Positions 15,515-23,055 of a stretch of DNA of 40,989 nucleotides are shown here, piece after piece; within the stretch, counting starts at the first letter, position 1; each line of letters opens with the position of its first letter. A program made the translations under genes and the position numbers. The notes under the pieces are model-generated. The model searched no databases. It was given only the letters and a program-made list of their open reading frames with translations, and had not been told where the DNA came from. The stretch comes from Bradyrhizobium sp. NAS80.1 (GTDB taxonomy: Bacteria > Pseudomonadota > Alphaproteobacteria > Rhizobiales > Xanthobacteraceae): positions 1 through 40,989 of the forward strand of contig NZ_LGHL01000095.1 of assembly GCF_001908205.1 (NCBI RefSeq), read 5' to 3'.

Positions 15515-16489
15515 ATGGTCGAATTTCTCGTTTCGAAACTGCATGACGTCCGCTTCATGACCATGCTGCTGGCGGCCATCGCCGCCAGCGCCACCGTCTA
15601 TACGCTGGTGATGCCGATGTTCGCCGGCGAAGGCCTCTCCAAGCGCATGAAGGCGGTGGCGAGCGAGCGCGAACGCATCCGGCAGCGTGAGCGCGACCGC
15701 CTCAACAGGGGCGAGAAGGTCTCGCTGCGCCAGACGCCGAAGCAGCTCGTCTCCAAAGTCGTCGAGGACTTCAACCTCACCAAGTGGCTCGCGCAGGAAG
15801 CCGCCCGCGACAAGCTGATCATGGCCGGCTATCGCGGTCAGGCGCCCTACATCACCTTTCTGTTCGCCCGCATGGTGGCGCCGCTCGTGCTGTTTGTCGG
15901 CGCGATCCTCTACGTGTTCCTGATCGCGCATATGGAGAAGCCGATGCCGGTCAAGATCGGCATCTGCATCGGCGCGGCCTATCTCGGCCTCCAGGCGCCG
16001 ATGCTGTTCCTCAAGAATGCGATCTCCAAGCGCCAGCTCTCGATCAAGCGCGCTTTTCCCGACGCGCTCGACCTGCTGCTGATCTGCATCGAATCCGGCA
16101 TGTCGGTCGAGATGGCGTTCCGGAAAGTGGCCACCGAGATCGTGGGCCAGTCGATCGCACTGTCGGAGGAGTTCACGCTGACCACGGCCGAGCTGTCCTA
16201 TCTGCAGGACCGCAAGGTCGCTTATGAGAACCTGTCGCGGCGCACCGGGCTCGAGGGCGTCAAGTCGGTATGCCTCGCGCTTCAGCAGGCGGAGCGTTAC
16301 GGCACGCCGCTCGGGCAATCCTTGCGCGTCATGGCGCAGGAAAACCGCGATATGCGCATGAACGAAGCCGAGAAGAAGGCCGCCGCGCTGCCGCCGAAGC
16401 TCACGGTGCCGATGATCCTGTTCTTCCTGCCGGTGCTGTTCGTCGTCATTCTCGGACCGACCGGGATCAAGATCTCCGAGCTGCACTGA
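15515..16489 (+). CDS. tadC: Inner-membrane platform protein TadC
   Basis: A 324-aa GspF-superfamily protein, the partner of TadB. It has an N-terminal helix (FMTMLLAAIAASATVYTLVM), a basic Arg/Glu-rich loop (KAVASERERIRQRERDRLNR), two central helices and a T2SSF domain (FPDALDLLLICIESGMSVEM, GLEGVKSVCLALQQAERYG), then the final helix MILFFLPVLFVVILGPTGI. It is the last plus-strand gene of the cpa row and faces tadD convergently. Confidence 0.94.
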   Translation: MVEFLVSKLHDVRFMTMLLAAIAASATVYTLVMPMFAGEGLSKRMKAVASERERIRQRERDRLNRGEKVSLRQTPKQLVSKVVEDFNLTKWLAQEAARDKLIMAGYRGQAPYITFLFARMVAPLVLFVGAILYVFLIAHMEKPMPVKIGICIGAAYLGLQAPMLFLKNAISKRQLSIKRAFPDALDLLLICIESGMSVEMAFRKVATEIVGQSIALSEEFTLTTAELSYLQDRKVAYENLSRRTGLEGVKSVCLALQQAERYGTPLGQSLRVMAQENRDMRMNEAEKKAAALPPKLTVPMILFFLPVLFVVILGPTGIKISELH

Positions 16490-16500
16490 CGCGGACGCGA

Positions 16501-16521
16501 GCCGCGCGCGGTTCGCGCGGC
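16501..16521. terminator. GC-rich hairpin between convergent tadC and tadD
   Basis: GCCGCGCG (16501-16508) pairs with CGCGCGGC (16514-16521) around CGGTT, 12 bases after the tadC stop. It has no T tract on either strand, so efficient intrinsic termination is doubtful, although its place between convergent genes fits a stop or mRNA-protecting role. Confidence 0.3.
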
Positions 16522-16549
16522 GACGTCAAGCTCAGACGATCAGGTCTGA

Positions 16550-17350
16550 TCAGTCGGGCTGGCTGAGCGAGGCGACCGGCGTCCGCTTGGGGGCGCTACT
16601 GCGGTTCAGCATTTCCTTGAGATAGGCGACATTGGCCGCGGCCTGGTCCGGCGGCAGGTCCGCCTTCACGATGGTCTCGGCTTCGGCGAAGCGGCCCTGG
16701 AGACCGACGACCAGGCCGAGATTCTGCCGCACCCGCGCGCTCGCGCGCGGCGAGGCATAGGCCTGCCGCAGTGCCTCTTCGGCCTTCGGCAGGTCCTTCG
16801 AGAGCATGTAGGACAGGCCGAGATTGGAAAGCACGCCGGGATCGCCCGGCGCGATCTTCAGCGCGCTCGCGTAATAGGAGCGCGCCTCCTCGTGACGGCC
16901 CATCTGGTCGAGCGCCGTGCCCTGCACCGAGAGCAGGCGCCAGTCCGGATTGTCGGGCGAATGGGCTTTCGACAGCACATCGAAGGCCTGCTGGAAATTG
17001 CCGTTGTCGGCAAGCGCGCGGCCGTACTGGGCGAGCAGCGCCTTGTTGCCGGGATTGGCGATGGTCGCCTGCTCGAGCACGGCGGCGGCCTGGGCGCGCT
17101 GGCCGTTGGCGCGCAAGGCCTGGCCATAGGCGAGCGCCGCATCGGCGTCCTTGGGATTGGCACGGTAGCGCTCGCCATAGACATCGACGGCGCGCGCTGG
17201 ATCGGTGGGAGGGGCTTCCGCGCGGGACCCGACCGAGCCGGTCACGTCGGAGAGTTTCGACATCGCCGTGCAGCCACCGAGCCCCATGGCCACCGCCGCG
17301 ACCAGCGAGGTGGTCGCAAAAAGCCGGGCAAGACTGAACCGTTGACGCAT
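16550..17350 (-). CDS. tadD: Tetratricopeptide-repeat lipoprotein TadD
   Basis: A 266-aa lipoprotein starting at ATG 17350 (MRQRFSLARLFATTSLVAAV) with lipobox GLGGC near residue 26. About five TPR units follow (NPKDADAALAYGQALRANGQ, NPGNKALLAQYGRALADNGN, DNPDWRLLSVQGTALDQMGR, APGDPGVLSNLGLSYMLSKD). TadD-type pilotins help place the Flp secretin or stabilise pilus parts in the outer membrane. An upstream in-frame start at 17434 would put 28 polar residues before the signal peptide and is less likely. It is on the strand opposite to cpaA-tadC but at the locus end, as in related species. A CtrA-like site lies 48-62 bases upstream. Confidence 0.88.
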   Translation of the reverse strand: MRQRFSLARLFATTSLVAAVAMGLGGCTAMSKLSDVTGSVGSRAEAPPTDPARAVDVYGERYRANPKDADAALAYGQALRANGQRAQAAAVLEQATIANPGNKALLAQYGRALADNGNFQQAFDVLSKAHSPDNPDWRLLSVQGTALDQMGRHEEARSYYASALKIAPGDPGVLSNLGLSYMLSKDLPKAEEALRQAYASPRASARVRQNLGLVVGLQGRFAEAETIVKADLPPDQAAANVAYLKEMLNRSSAPKRTPVASLSQPD

Positions 17351-17397
17351 GGCGCTTTGACTCTCGAGCCGAATGCGCCAGCAATAGACTGTTAACC

Positions 17398-17412
17398 CTA
17401 ATGGCCGGTTAA
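17398..17412 (-). promoter_or_regulatory. CtrA-like motif upstream of tadD
   Basis: Read on the minus strand, TTAA-CCGGCCA-TTAG matches TTAA-N7-TTAA at seven of eight positions, and another GTTAAC lies at 17391-17396. Both are within 65 bases of the tadD ATG, a normal place for a CtrA-regulated promoter. Motif match only. Confidence 0.35.
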
Positions 17413-17563
17413 CGTCAGCCTTGCTGCCCCTCACGGCGGCGTCTGCGGCGGCACCTCCCCGCCGAGACCCGCAGCGCTAGTAAAGCCTTGTGGCCGCGTT
17501 GGCGTGAACGGCAATTTTCAGCATGGATACGAGATCTGCCCAACGATGGTTTCGCTCGCCCGC

Positions 17564-17767
17564 TCAATATTCGATTGCGAGCCGCTTGCGGATTTCGTCG
17601 AGGCGCTTGTCGAGCGCATCAAAACGCGCGTGTATGGAGCGATCGTGGAGATAGAAGACGTAGCCGCCGGCAAGGAACGCGAAGATCCAATGATGATGCT
17701 CGACATAGTTGAAAACCGCCTCGACGGCCTGGCCGATGAATGTGACCATGCTCCACAGGACGTCCAT
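17564..17767 (-). CDS. Small single-pass membrane protein, function unknown
   Basis: A 67-aa protein: amphipathic N-terminus (MDVLWSMVTFIGQAVEAVF), a His patch (EHHHW), a hydrophobic helix (WIFAFLAGGYVFYLH), then a charged C-terminal helix that could form a short coiled coil (RFDALDKRLDEIRKRLAIEY). A strong GGAGG lies about nine bases before the ATG, which supports translation. It is divergent from the aminopeptidase gene. The pattern resembles small membrane-anchored coiled-coil proteins, but I do not recognise a family. Confidence 0.65.
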   Translation of the reverse strand: MDVLWSMVTFIGQAVEAVFNYVEHHHWIFAFLAGGYVFYLHDRSIHARFDALDKRLDEIRKRLAIEY

Positions 17768-17968
17768 TGCATTTCCTCCCGGCAGGCTTTGTCTTCAGCC
17801 GCCGGCGATCTCTGCGCCTGACGGCCTTTGTCCGGAACCTAGCATGGCCCCCTTGCTGCGAGTAGCGGCTCTCCGAACGGTGACAGAAGCCGATTGCAGC
17901 AGCGGCGAAACTCTGCGAAGTCTTTTCCATTCGTTTGACCTGCTTGATCTGACGATCCGGACCCGCCA

Positions 17969-19342
17969 ATGCCTTCTGTCTTCGAGACGTCGTCCACCGC
18001 CATCCCGATCACCTTCGTCACCAAGTCGAGCTGGGATGCGGTGCGCGAGACACTGCCACCGGCGCAACGCCAGTTCGCCACCGCGAGCGCCTTTACCGCC
18101 AAACCGGGCGGCTATCTTTCGTTGCCCGCGCCCGACGGCGCGATCGCACACGTGCTGTTCGGCATCGAAGACGAGAGCGCAAGATCGCGCGACCTGTTCC
18201 GGCCGGGCGCCCTGCCCGGCCTGTTGCCGCCAGGCACGTATCGCTTCGCCAATGCGCCCCACGATGCACGGCTGGCGGCGCTTGCCTTTGCGCTCGGCAG
18301 CTACCGCTTCGCCCGCTACCGCAAGGCGGACCGCCCCGACGTCCGGCTGGTGCCGCCGGATGGCGTCGACGCGACCGAGATCGATCGCGTGGCGGGCGCC
18401 GCGTCGCTGGCACGCGACCTCATCAACACGCCGGCCAACGACATGGGCCCGGAGGAGCTCGCCGCAGCCGCGCAAGAGCTCGCCGCTGAGTTCGGCGCAA
18501 GCTTTGCCTGCACTATCGGCGAGGACCTGAAGACGAATTTTCCACTGATCCATGCGGTCGGCATGGCTTCGGACCGGGCGCCGCGGCTGATCGATATCGG
18601 CTGGGGCGATCCCGCCCATCCGAAGGTGACGCTGGTCGGCAAGGGTGTCTGCTTCGACACCGGCGGGCTCGACCTGAAGCCATCGAGCGGCATGCTGATC
18701 ATGAAGAAGGACATGGGCGGCGCCGCCAACGTGCTGGCGCTCGCGCGCATGGTGATGGATGCGAAGCTGAAGGTGCGGCTGCGCGTGCTGATTCCGGCCG
18801 TTGAAAACGCGGTCTCCGGCAACGCCTTCCGCCCGCTCGACATCTTCACCTCGCGCAAGGGCATCACGGTCGAGATCGGCAATACGGATGCGGAGGGCCG
18901 CCTGGTGCTCGCCGATGCGCTGGCGCTCGCCGACGAGGAAAATCCGGACCTGCTGATCGACCTGGGCACCCTGACCGGCGCCGCGCGCGTCGCGCTGGGG
19001 CCGGATTTACCGCCCTTTTACACCAATGATGAGACGCTTGCTGCCGACGTCGCGCGTTGCGCGGTGAAGGAGAACGATCCGTTGTGGCGCATGCCGCTGT
19101 GGCCGCCTTACGATGCGTGGCTGGACTCCAAGACGGCTACCATCACCAACGCGCCGTCGGGTGGCTTTGCCGGCTCGATCACCTGCGCGCTGTTTCTGCA
19201 ACGCTTCGTCGAGCAGGCCAGGAGCTGGCTGCATGTCGACATCTATGGCTGGACACCGTCGGCGAAGCCGGCTCGTCCCGAGGGCGGCGAATGCCAGGCT
19301 GCACGCGCCATCTATACATTGCTGAGCGAGCGCTATGCATGA
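17969..19342 (+). CDS. Leucyl aminopeptidase family protein (peptidase M17)
   Basis: A 457-aa cytosolic metallo-aminopeptidase that releases N-terminal residues from peptides. The M17 catalytic domain shows the metal-binding VGKGVCFDTGGLDLKPSSGM (about residues 223-242), KKDMGGAANV, and the family signature NTDAEGRLVLADAL at residues 305-318. The N-terminal 160 residues fit the PepA/PepB accessory domain. It overlaps the NlpC/P60 gene downstream by eight bases. The pairing, with a peptide ABC importer next along before an island inserted, hints at use of murein or other peptides; that is inference. Confidence 0.93.
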   Translation: MPSVFETSSTAIPITFVTKSSWDAVRETLPPAQRQFATASAFTAKPGGYLSLPAPDGAIAHVLFGIEDESARSRDLFRPGALPGLLPPGTYRFANAPHDARLAALAFALGSYRFARYRKADRPDVRLVPPDGVDATEIDRVAGAASLARDLINTPANDMGPEELAAAAQELAAEFGASFACTIGEDLKTNFPLIHAVGMASDRAPRLIDIGWGDPAHPKVTLVGKGVCFDTGGLDLKPSSGMLIMKKDMGGAANVLALARMVMDAKLKVRLRVLIPAVENAVSGNAFRPLDIFTSRKGITVEIGNTDAEGRLVLADALALADEENPDLLIDLGTLTGAARVALGPDLPPFYTNDETLAADVARCAVKENDPLWRMPLWPPYDAWLDSKTATITNAPSGGFAGSITCALFLQRFVEQARSWLHVDIYGWTPSAKPARPEGGECQAARAIYTLLSERYA

Positions 19343-20177
19343 TCCGCGGCTGACACCGGCGCGGGTCGACCTCGCCGCCAAATATCTCGAAGGCAAGGTG
19401 CAGGCGGATCGCTTCTCCACTGGCGATGAATTCGAGGTGATCGCGGCGATCGCACCGATGCGCGAACGCCCGTCATCGGACGCGATGCTGATGACGGAGG
19501 CGCTGCGCGGCGAACGGGTGACGATCTACGATCGCAACGGCGAAGGCTGGGCCTGGGGCCAGCTCGCGGGCGACGGCTATGTCGGCTGGCTGCCCGACGC
19601 GGAGTTGATGCGACCCGCAGCCGCGCCGACGCACAAAGTGAGTGCGCTCCGAACCTTCGCTTTTCCCGGTCCCTCGATCAAGCTTCCGCCGGGCGACACG
19701 CTCGTGCTGGGATCGAAACTCGCGATAGCGCGCGAGGACGGCAGCTTCGCGGTGACGCGCGACGGGACGTATGTGCCGAAGACACATCTTGTATCGCTCG
19801 ACCATCGCGAGCCGGATTTTGTCGCGGTGGCCGAGCGCTTCGTCGGCACGCCCTACCTCTGGGGCGGCAAGAGCAGCCTCGGGATCGACTGCTCGGGTCT
19901 CGTGCAGGTCTCGCTGACATCAGCAGGCATCGGCTGCCCGCGCGACAGCGACATGCAGCAGGCGGGTCTCGGCCGCGCGCTGGAGCGGCATGAGCACGGG
20001 AAACTGCAACGCGGTGACCTGATCTTCTGGAAAGGCCATGTCGCGATCGTGCGCGACGGCAGCACCATGGTTCACGCCAATGCGTATCACATGGCGACGG
20101 CGATCGAGAACACCGAGCAGGCCATCGCGCGGATCAGGCGGGCCGGCAGCGAAGTCGCTGCGATCAAGCGGCTCTGA
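19335..20177 (+). CDS. NlpC/P60-family cysteine peptidase with SH3 domains
   Basis: A 280-aa protein. Residues up to about 150 hold two SH3-like segments (PMRERPSSDAMLMTEALRGE, WAWGQLAGDGYVGWLP). The C-terminal NlpC/P60 domain starts near residue 160 (AERFVGTPYLWGGKSSLGID), with catalytic Cys186 in DCSGL and His235 in KGHVAIV, then HANAYH as the likely third polar site. Family members cut gamma-D-Glu-diamino acid bonds in peptidoglycan stem peptides. No signal peptide is seen, so action on cytosolic or recycled muropeptides is likely. It overlaps the aminopeptidase gene and ends three bases before the left direct repeat of the BigR island. Confidence 0.92.
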   Translation: MHDPRLTPARVDLAAKYLEGKVQADRFSTGDEFEVIAAIAPMRERPSSDAMLMTEALRGERVTIYDRNGEGWAWGQLAGDGYVGWLPDAELMRPAAAPTHKVSALRTFAFPGPSIKLPPGDTLVLGSKLAIAREDGSFAVTRDGTYVPKTHLVSLDHREPDFVAVAERFVGTPYLWGGKSSLGIDCSGLVQVSLTSAGIGCPRDSDMQQAGLGRALERHEHGKLQRGDLIFWKGHVAIVRDGSTMVHANAYHMATAIENTEQAIARIRRAGSEVAAIKRL

Positions 20178-20180
20178 CCG

Positions 20181-20237
20181 AGGCTACGTCGCCACCGATC
20201 CGTTCACGGCCGTTTCCAGCCGGAACGCGGCCGCAAA
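20181..20237. repeat. Left 57-bp direct repeat of the sulfur island (orphan yejF 3' end)
   Basis: Matches 22999-23055 at 52 of 57 positions, exactly 2818 bases apart. On the minus strand it encodes FAAAFRLETAVNGSVAT and a TAG stop, the last 17 codons of yejF with one substitution (Val for Gly). Before 20181 lies the nlpC stop; after 20237 homology ends. It is best read as the leftover native 3' end of yejF, cut from its gene by the island. Confidence 0.9.
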
Positions 20238-20265
20238 GTCGCAGACGATAGCGGCTGGCCTGCGC

Positions 20266-21153
20266 TTAAACGCAGGTCTGCGCTCCGCCCTTCAGCGTCA
20301 CGGGAATGGTGAGATAGCGTACCCCGTTGGCTTCGGCCGGCGGGAATTTGCCGGCGCGGATGTTGACCTGGATAGAAGGCAGCAGCAGCCTGGGCGCCGA
20401 GAGCTTGGCATCGCGCGCCTGGCGCATGGCCACGAACTCATCCTCCGTGACGCCCTCCTTGACCTGGATGTTCTTCTCGCGCTGTTCGCGCACCGTGGTC
20501 TCCCAGGCGTAGGTGTCGCGACCGGGAGCCTTATAGTCGTGACACATGAATAGCCGCGTCTCGGGCGGCAGCGCCAGGAGGCGCTTGATCGACCGGTAGA
20601 GCTTGTGCGCGTCGCCGCCAGGGAAGTCGGCCCGCGCAGTGCCGTAGTCCGGCATGAACAGGGTGTCGCCGACGAACACGGTTTCCTCGATCTTGTAGGA
20701 AACGTCGGCGGGCGTGTGCCCGGGCGTGTAGATCACCTCCACGTCGAGTTCGCCGATCTTGAAGCGCTCGCCGTCCCGAAAGAGACAATCGAAGTCGCCG
20801 CCGTCCGTCTTCAGGTCGGTGGCGTTGAATATCGGCCGGAAGATGCGCTGCACGTCCTTGATGTGTTCACCGATGCCGATCTGCGCGCCGGTCTTTGCCT
20901 TGATGAAGGGGGCGCCCGAGAGGTGGTCGGCATGGGCATGCGTCTCGAGCACCCATTCGATCGTGTAGCCCGCCTTTTCGGCGGCGTTCAGCATGGCCTC
21001 AACCGAGCGCGTGTCCACCTCGCCCGAATTGTGGTCGTAGTCAAACACCGGGTCGATGATGGCGGCCTTCTTCGTCGCTGGATCGGCGACCAGATAGCTC
21101 ACCGTGTTGGTGGGCTCGTCGAAGAACGCTCTGATGACGGGTTGTCCTGACAT
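20266..21153 (-). CDS. blh: MBL-fold hydrolase, persulfide dioxygenase-like (Blh type)
   Basis: A 295-aa metallo-beta-lactamase-fold protein with the metal motif THAHADH (His72, His74, Asp76, His77), then TPGHTPADVSYKI (next His ligand), FVGDTLFMPDYGTARADFPG (bridging Asp) and MCHDY (last His). This pattern fits the ETHE1/Blh group, iron enzymes oxidising glutathione persulfide to sulfite. The next genes (BigR-like repressor, rhodanese, sulfite exporter TauE/SafE) match the bigR operon known from Agrobacterium and Xylella, where Blh detoxifies sulfide. It is divergent from the repressor and shares its promoter region. The C-terminal extension of about 60 residues is typical of the Blh group. 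Confidence 0.9.
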   Translation of the reverse strand: MSGQPVIRAFFDEPTNTVSYLVADPATKKAAIIDPVFDYDHNSGEVDTRSVEAMLNAAEKAGYTIEWVLETHAHADHLSGAPFIKAKTGAQIGIGEHIKDVQRIFRPIFNATDLKTDGGDFDCLFRDGERFKIGELDVEVIYTPGHTPADVSYKIEETVFVGDTLFMPDYGTARADFPGGDAHKLYRSIKRLLALPPETRLFMCHDYKAPGRDTYAWETTVREQREKNIQVKEGVTEDEFVAMRQARDAKLSAPRLLLPSIQVNIRAGKFPPAEANGVRYLTIPVTLKGGAQTCV

Positions 21154-21189
21154 GGCTTGAACCTCCTGATGCCACGGGTTCGGTTGGTC

Positions 21190-21218
21190 TTGACATATAT
21201 ATTAGAATACACTAAATA
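21190..21218 (+). promoter_or_regulatory. Divergent promoter and probable BigR-type operator
   Basis: The AT-rich core between blh and the repressor gene holds TTGACA (21190-21195) and TAAATA (21213-21218) for the plus strand. On the minus strand TTGCTT and TATATA lie about 16 bases apart over the same sequence. An imperfect inverted repeat, ATTAG (21201-21205) against CTAAA (21212-21216), sits inside both promoters. A repressor bound there would close both, as described for BigR, which binds an AT-rich palindrome overlapping its promoter. Confidence 0.55.
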
Positions 21219-21246
21219 AGCAATAGCTAAAATAAAGGAGTGGCCA

Positions 21247-21576
21247 ATGGCCTCCCGAACCTTGGATCTAGAGAATTTCGAGAAGCAGGCGGTTGAGGTC
21301 GCCGGAACTCTGCGCGCGCTCGCCAACGAGCGTCGGCTGATGATCCTGTGTCAACTCGTCGAATGCGGCGAGAGCAACGTGAGTTCCCTCGCGGAAGCCG
21401 TGGGTCTGTCGCAATCTGCCCTGTCGCAGCATCTCGCAAAGATGCGCGAGGAGGGCATTGTCGCCTTTCGGCGCGAAAGCCAGACGCTCTGGTACCGCAT
21501 CGCCGATCCGCGCATCGAGCAACTCTTTGCCACGCTGCACAGGCTGTTTTGCAAGCCCGCCAAGGCGAAGAACTAA
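21247..21576 (+). CDS. bigR: ArsR-family persulfide-sensing repressor (BigR/SqrR-like)
   Basis: A 109-aa winged-helix protein: ALANERRLMILCQLVECGES, then the recognition helix VGLSQSALSQHLAKMREEG and wing IVAFRRESQTLWYRI. Cys40 (in VECGES) and Cys102 (in RLFCKPA) sit where SqrR and BigR carry the two Cys that form a tetrasulfide or disulfide bridge on exposure to persulfide; a third Cys is at 35. Typical metal-binding ELCVCDL of arsenic or cadmium sensors is absent. It probably represses blh and the genes downstream until reactive sulfur rises. AAGGAG precedes the ATG. Confidence 0.85.
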   Translation: MASRTLDLENFEKQAVEVAGTLRALANERRLMILCQLVECGESNVSSLAEAVGLSQSALSQHLAKMREEGIVAFRRESQTLWYRIADPRIEQLFATLHRLFCKPAKAKN

Positions 21577-21600
21577 TTCAGGAAAGTAGAGGAGCTAGTC

Positions 21601-22149
21601 ATGTCACTACCCACAATCAAGCCATCCGAGGCGCGCCGTCTTCTCGACAACGGCGCCCTCCTCATTGATATCCGCGAAGCCGACGAGCACGCCCGAGAAA
21701 AAATCCCCGGCGCGCATCACCTGCCCTTGTCCAAGCTGGACGAGGCAGACCTCGCCGTGCATCGGGGCAAGCCGGTCATCTTTCATTGCAAGAGCGGCAT
21801 GCGTACCCTGGCGAACGCGCCACGGTTCGCTGCGAAGCTCGGCGAGACCTGCGAGGCTTATATCGTCGAAGGCGGCCTCGACGCCTGGCGCAAGGCGGGC
21901 CTGCCGGTTGTGAGCGATCGGCGCCAACCGCTTGAACTTCAGCGCCAGGTGCAGATTGGAGCCGGAAGTCTTGCCTTCGTCGGCACTCTGCTCGGTCTCT
22001 TCGTGTCGTCGTGGTTTTTCGCTGTGCCGGCCTTCGTCGGCGCAGGGTTGATCACGGCCGGCGTCACCGGCTTTTGCGGCATGGCCCGAATTCTCATGCG
22101 CGCACCCTGGAACCGCAGCGTCTACGGCGCGCGCACACGAACCGCCTGA
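21601..22149 (+). CDS. Rhodanese domain fused to DUF2892-like membrane domain
   Basis: A 182-aa protein. Residues 1-105 form a rhodanese (LLIDIREADEHAREKIPGAH) with the active-site loop HCKSGMRT, Cys63 carrying the persulfide. Residues from about 120 form two hydrophobic helices (AGSLAFVGTLLGLFVSSWFF and the following VPAFVGAGLITAGVTGFCGM) of the YgaP/DUF2892 kind. The layout matches YgaP, a membrane-bound sulfurtransferase, with the catalytic domain facing the cytosol. It would move sulfane sulfur between thiols next to the persulfide dioxygenase. It starts 24 bases after the repressor stop in the same operon. Confidence 0.9.
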   Translation: MSLPTIKPSEARRLLDNGALLIDIREADEHAREKIPGAHHLPLSKLDEADLAVHRGKPVIFHCKSGMRTLANAPRFAAKLGETCEAYIVEGGLDAWRKAGLPVVSDRRQPLELQRQVQIGAGSLAFVGTLLGLFVSSWFFAVPAFVGAGLITAGVTGFCGMARILMRAPWNRSVYGARTRTA

Positions 22150-22178
22150 CAGTGGCTTGAAATGAGGAGCCGCCCATC

Positions 22179-22958
22179 ATGTTCACGCTGACCCAAGGCG
22201 CGCTCGGCCTCGCTTCTGGCTCGCTCGTCGGCTTTTCGCTCGGGCTGGTTGGAGGCGGCGGCTCGATTTTGGCCGTGCCGCTCCTCGTCTATCTGGTCGG
22301 GGTGTCGGATCCTCACGTGGCGATCGGGACCAGCGCCATCGCCGTCGCGGCGAACGCTGCTGCGAACCTCGTCAACCACGCCCGCGCCGGCAACGTGAAG
22401 TGGCGCTGCGCTTCCGTATTCGCACTCGCAGGCGTCGTCGGCGCCTTCCTCGGCTCCACGCTCGGCAAGCTCGTCGAGGGCCAGAAGTTGCTGGCGTTGT
22501 TCGCGATTATCATGATGGTGGTCGGCGCGTTGATGCTGAAGGGCCGCTCCGACGCGGGCCAGCCATCGGTCCGGCTCAACCGGGAGAATCTGCCGAAGCT
22601 CCTCGCCTTGGGACTCGGCACGGGAGCTTTGTCCGGCTTCTTCGGGATCGGCGGCGGCTTTCTGATCGTGCCGGCGCTGATCGCTGCCACCGGCATGCCG
22701 ATCCTCTATGCGGTCGGCTCCTCTCTTGTGGCGGTGACCGCCTTTGGGCTGACGACGGCGGCCAACTACGCACTGTCCGGCCTGGTGGATTGGTATCTTG
22801 CCGCGTTGTTTATCTTCGGCGGAGTTCTCGGCGGGCTGCTCGGCGCCCGTTCCGCCGGCTCGCTCGCCGCGCGCAAGGGCGCATTGAACACCGTGTTCGC
22901 GGCGCTCATATTCGCGGTAGCGATCTATATGCTGGTCCGCAATCTCGGCCTGATGTGA
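22179..22958 (+). CDS. tauE: TauE/SafE-family sulfite exporter
   Basis: A 259-aa protein with about eight hydrophobic helices and the two TauE/SafE repeats: the first starts GLVGGGGSILAVPLLVYLVG and the second GFFGIGGGFLIVPALIAATG. Conserved small-residue motifs (GTSAIAVAANAAANLVNHAR; VGSSLVAVTAFGLTTAANYA) match each other. It probably exports sulfite made by the persulfide dioxygenase or imports organosulfur anions. It is the last gene of the BigR-type operon and meets yejF convergently, 43 bases before the yejF stop. Confidence 0.9.
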   Translation: MFTLTQGALGLASGSLVGFSLGLVGGGGSILAVPLLVYLVGVSDPHVAIGTSAIAVAANAAANLVNHARAGNVKWRCASVFALAGVVGAFLGSTLGKLVEGQKLLALFAIIMMVVGALMLKGRSDAGQPSVRLNRENLPKLLALGLGTGALSGFFGIGGGFLIVPALIAATGMPILYAVGSSLVAVTAFGLTTAANYALSGLVDWYLAALFIFGGVLGGLLGARSAGSLAARKGALNTVFAALIFAVAIYMLVRNLGLM

Positions 22959-22998
22959 TTGATATCCCGAAGGCGCGCCAGCGCGCGCCCGGGAATGC

Positions 22999-23055
22999 AG
23001 GTTATGTCGCCACCGATCCGTTCCCGGCCGTTTCCAGCCGGAATGCGGCCGCGAA
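22999..23055. repeat. Right 57-bp direct repeat of the sulfur island (functional yejF 3' end)
   Basis: Direct repeat of 20181-20237 with five differences. It lies within yejF and supplies the last 17 codons and TAA stop of that gene. Together the pair bounds a 2.8-kb island carrying blh, bigR, the rhodanese fusion and tauE. Confidence 0.9.

Noticed and set aside
14606..16486. 626-codon frame antisense to tadB-tadC
   Set aside because: It crosses two well-supported genes and has shadow-type composition (His/Asp/Arg-rich).
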